This document shows, piece by piece, positions 63,301 through 64,000 of a stretch of DNA of 64,000 nt (positions are counted from its first letter, which is position 1; each line of letters starts with the position of its first letter). This DNA comes from Puniceicoccaceae bacterium K14. GTDB taxonomy: Bacteria; Verrucomicrobiota; Verrucomicrobiia; Opitutales; Opitutaceae. Under the pieces are notes generated by a model that saw only the letters and a list, made by a program, of their open reading frames with translations, did not search any database and was not told the DNA's origin. The translations under genes were made by a program, and so were the position numbers. The stretch spans positions 56,386-120,385 of the forward strand of contig JAKYXN010000009.1 in NCBI GenBank assembly GCA_022538095.1, read 5' to 3'.

Positions 63301-64000
63301 ATCGCGTGAACGGCGAGTTGAATAATACGATTACCTACGATGCCCTGGGCAATATCAAGTCGATGCACCGCCTGGGTGAATATGCCAAGTACTATGATTA
63401 CAATGGCACCGGTCCCAATGCCTTGTCGCGGACAAGGCAATACGTTTCAGGTTCGTGGGACTATGATAACTACTATTACAACGACAATGGAAGTATGACC
63501 ACTGGCCGCGGCCGCACCTTCGATTGGACAAGCAGTGGGCAAGTGCGAAAGATCACGCTGAGTAGCAACCGCCACACCCAGTTCCATTTGGGTGTAGGTC
63601 GTGAACGTGTGATGCAGATCGATACCGATGGTAGCGACGTTACCAAAACAGTGTACGCGGGCTCCAATTACGAGAAAGTGACTCTCCCGAATTTGGACGT
63701 TGAGCACAAACACTACATTATGACGCCATTAGGCCGCACGGCTGTGCGTATCGTGACGGAAGGCTACAACGATAAGGTGCAGATGCGTTATTTCCACCAG
63801 GACAACCTTGGATCGGTGTACGCGGTCACGACCGAGTCCGGCCAGGTGGAATATCGTTATCAGTACGATCCTTGGGGTAAGCGTACGGAGACGGAGCGAA
63901 TGCAGGTGCAAAGTAGCTCTTGGCAAGATGCCTTGGCCAATCCACCGACACGCGGCTTCACCGACCACGAGCACCTAGATGATTTTGAAGTGATCCACAT
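57357..64000 (+). CDS. Giant secreted RHS/YD-repeat protein with SpvB-like start and FG-GAP repeats (partial)
   Basis: An uninterrupted frame of over 2200 codons from the ATG at 57357 through the right edge; frame was checked at 59880, 62511 and 63801. Order: signal peptide; thrombospondin-3-like Ca-binding repeats (DTDNDGMSDVWEAYYG, SDTDGDGIGDLAEY); an SpvB/Tc-toxin N-terminal signature (GELSVDGSGGASYSIPLW, GMQPNLTLTYNS); seven or more FG-GAP/VCBS units between about 59090 and 60120 (DLNGDGLVDFIRS and like); a long YD-repeat part; and the RHS core signature DNLGSVYAVTTESGQ with YDPWGKRT at 63801-63890. RHS shells usually enclose a C-terminal variable toxin or enzyme, which here would lie outside the window. 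Confidence 0.9.
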   Translation, partial: MLRRTLLPLFLVLILGISTSSAIVDTDNDGMSDVWEAYYGLAAYDSAIDDNDGDGYDNLEESLGGTDPFSSLPEETPDFVPSWDPAISYDGKDVNVSFKWADKAGIKYKIERRFYNGALLNSYDQGTGNGGSLAYELLDFDGADPFVTGVLYYFNLIIDSDDDSDNDGLTDYEEGLLGFNPNSSDTDGDGIGDLAEYNSTTIFADSDGDGLKNSEDSNPYSYDSASSMLGGSVPAGWNKLVVDDSGETAVVGSTLGELSVDGSGGASYSIPLWTTPGTAGMQPNLTLTYNSNGGNSLVGQGWSISGLSSISRVPQTLAVDGDVVGVDFTSSDRFALDGQRLIAISGAYGANNAVYRTTMDNFSKVVSYGNVNGGPATFKVWTKAGLIIEYGNTSISSNSRREALMHDQSTSQASSCAIATWHVSRISDTAGNYMDFVYEKDLAAGTHRISRINYTGNGNLSPYASMRFSYESRSDSFTGYSNGVKTSLNKRLASLKSYYGSTVARSYDFEYEASGVAGRSLLAKLYEKGSDGIAYKPLEFEYSTSTMGTEPASEYSPPAELNFSEYHQDDDYLDNGVRFQDVNGDGFVDVVQGIKEGSRIDRDTWMNQLNGSSMWVDTGAYTVPYHFSEAHFYMNVPGDNGSRMLDLNGDGLVDFIRSYKYGSSYTLYSSARINNGSSWSSGTEASKWELPTFIAGNDNGYKDFQRHFIDINGDGLVDFIYNNGSTSHKGAYINHYPNAVNGSYWIYDASYVPPYQDSHDKISLFIDLNGDGLVDQLIYHDNDHAKRGVALNTGSGWDTHTATFSSGAWSGDAVYDRYQLPHHFSWGGNSTGGKATATPKQIVDINGDGLTDIIFGDGINKTYLNTGGSKTGNIWVEASSYVPYAMGTIGSQEHGIGMADVNADGLPDMVKAVGGERDIKLNTGSGFYEININTAHDMMFENFESLDSSLIQSHLNNGLNVIDVFYGYDLDSNGYPDYVYYWNSTWFVFFSDSSGNLTQGGVTGTPQTWDAGSNDWKLRLQILNESGSSIGYRTFDAYQGNPYEARNEAELLEYVVRDIFPISLDGNATEPKYEHPGSAQIDFDSDGIQDYVSRSEGSSGAAYRNLASRHNQLIKVTNGLGVSAEIQYAPLTKRDAQGNSVVYDAGGDYFYNEKGASVAVSSDSDMSNRVGPMYVVEKLIHDDTKGGEYEIAYQYEGLRAHRVYGPAGFESMTVIDSRTGHESKTSYAQSYPFIGMPVKAETKDLNDDVLSESLTKYKVMVTNDKGGNRKTRFPYAAYSEQISRDTYRSPWKDGSDPGDLLSRVVTATYNVEGGVAFDSASHGYDSYGNAKYVQTLTGDSGSEEVKTTVSNYGNDTSKWYLGRLSNSTVTSTKSGSNTITRKSSFTYFGTTHGMLKTEVIEPDKANASGAHGKSLNATLTTTYVYDSFGNKTKATTTGGGLNSNGRYVETNYDSKGRLVDWTKNSKEHIQTNNRYNQVLGVLEKTTGPNNHSTEWEHNGFGAVTKEIRANGNESVTEARWAGSGAPAGAVYLVESQSSGGAPAVAFMDKYGREIYAFGINGGPELDPIIMGSYTKYDSFGRAYASTRPFQLGRDPETEINSLKTFDALGREKCVYICDEEGSLSGVTLTDQGVSEYFGGRWSANDFFYRGLTTRMENAKGQVTETKYDLQGRKVSVTSNADASSYIEKGKVGYTYDAVGNLTKTTVYENGIAKAVTTIVYDILGRKSSMSDPNMGDWKYSYNAAGELVWQENAEGDEVTMTYDALGRMITRVEGEGTTVWTYDTEHLGKGMLDHVIFTTSNASVAKSYREYHYYDGYSRLRRVSRVIDGQWYNTQQSYDSYSRVQTNTYPTGFKTKNHYSDLGFLEKITVDGGRTSYYGEVAANYTVWEAKGYSKWGGIRFSEYGNGVTDDRFYDDCTGRLEGIASGIVGTNPWDRGGVPEVMLHTYAYDSLGNVIARYDDGDNVGRVETFTYDGLNRLRTHRVNGELNNTITYDALGNIKSMHRLGEYAKYYDYNGTGPNALSRTRQYVSGSWDYDNYYYNDNGSMTTGRGRTFDWTSSGQVRKITLSSNRHTQFHLGVGRERVMQIDTDGSDVTKTVYAGSNYEKVTLPNLDVEHKHYIMTPLGRTAVRIVTEGYNDKVQMRYFHQDNLGSVYAVTTESGQVEYRYQYDPWGKRTETERMQVQSSSWQDALANPPTRGFTDHEHLDDFEVIH

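Noticed and set aside
1..64000. CRISPR array, tRNA or rRNA genes
   Set aside because: No regularly spaced direct repeats and no cloverleaf or rRNA sequence was recognised on reading both strands; a covariance-model scan was not possible here.

Overview
The window looks like chromosomal DNA of a motile, Gram-negative member of the Verrucomicrobiota, most likely class Opitutae. The clues are an N-terminal ELSPFTVD leader of the type seen on outer-membrane receptors of that class, several Sel1-repeat secreted proteins, a giant Ca-binding-repeat/RHS protein, an LplT-Aas fusion and a CXXCH-type NrfA. This placement is inference from protein families; no rRNA is present.

Bases 1-24200 form a flagellar filament and flagellin-glycosylation island. 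An unusual P-loop NTPase (cut by the left edge) and an ATP-grasp enzyme precede two tandem flagellin genes of identical length. Then come a TPR O-GlcNAc transferase, MobA and a MOSC protein, an unknown protein, a Maf glycosyltransferase, FliD, a lipoprotein, a FlgM-like protein, FliS, a FlgN/FliT-like chaperone, the pseudaminic acid genes pseC-pseG facing pseI-pseB, a sigma54 activator, CheX and a REC-pseudoREC-STAS protein. FliA (sigma28)-type promoters are readable before one flagellin, fliD and cheX. Both flagellin leaders carry two CANGGANG (CsrA-type) sites, one in a hairpin loop and one over the Shine-Dalgarno. A third leader with the same layout sits between the flagellin genes.

Bases 24200-29100 hold a GT92-like glycosyltransferase, an IS1182-like element (25147-26756, 16-bp perfect inverted repeats, TCAT target duplication) inserted in a decayed acyltransferase fragment, and an intact paralogue of that acyltransferase. 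Bases 29289-39270 are mostly housekeeping: glnS, gltX, a Sel1 protein, a Fur-family regulator, priA, and a LysR regulator divergent from pirin and DoxX.

Bases 39400-50260 hold a secreted protein with a receptor-like leader, an AraC regulator lying between an LplT-Aas fusion gene and a diverged copy of that gene's 3' end, radD, and a large LRR/HEAT protein. Bases 50500-52930 hold a possible small gene and nrfHA (respiratory ammonification of nitrite). The last part has an M48 protease divergent from a signal-peptidase-like lipoprotein lacking its catalytic residues, another Sel1 protein, a secreted unknown, and an RHS/SpvB-type giant protein running off the right edge.
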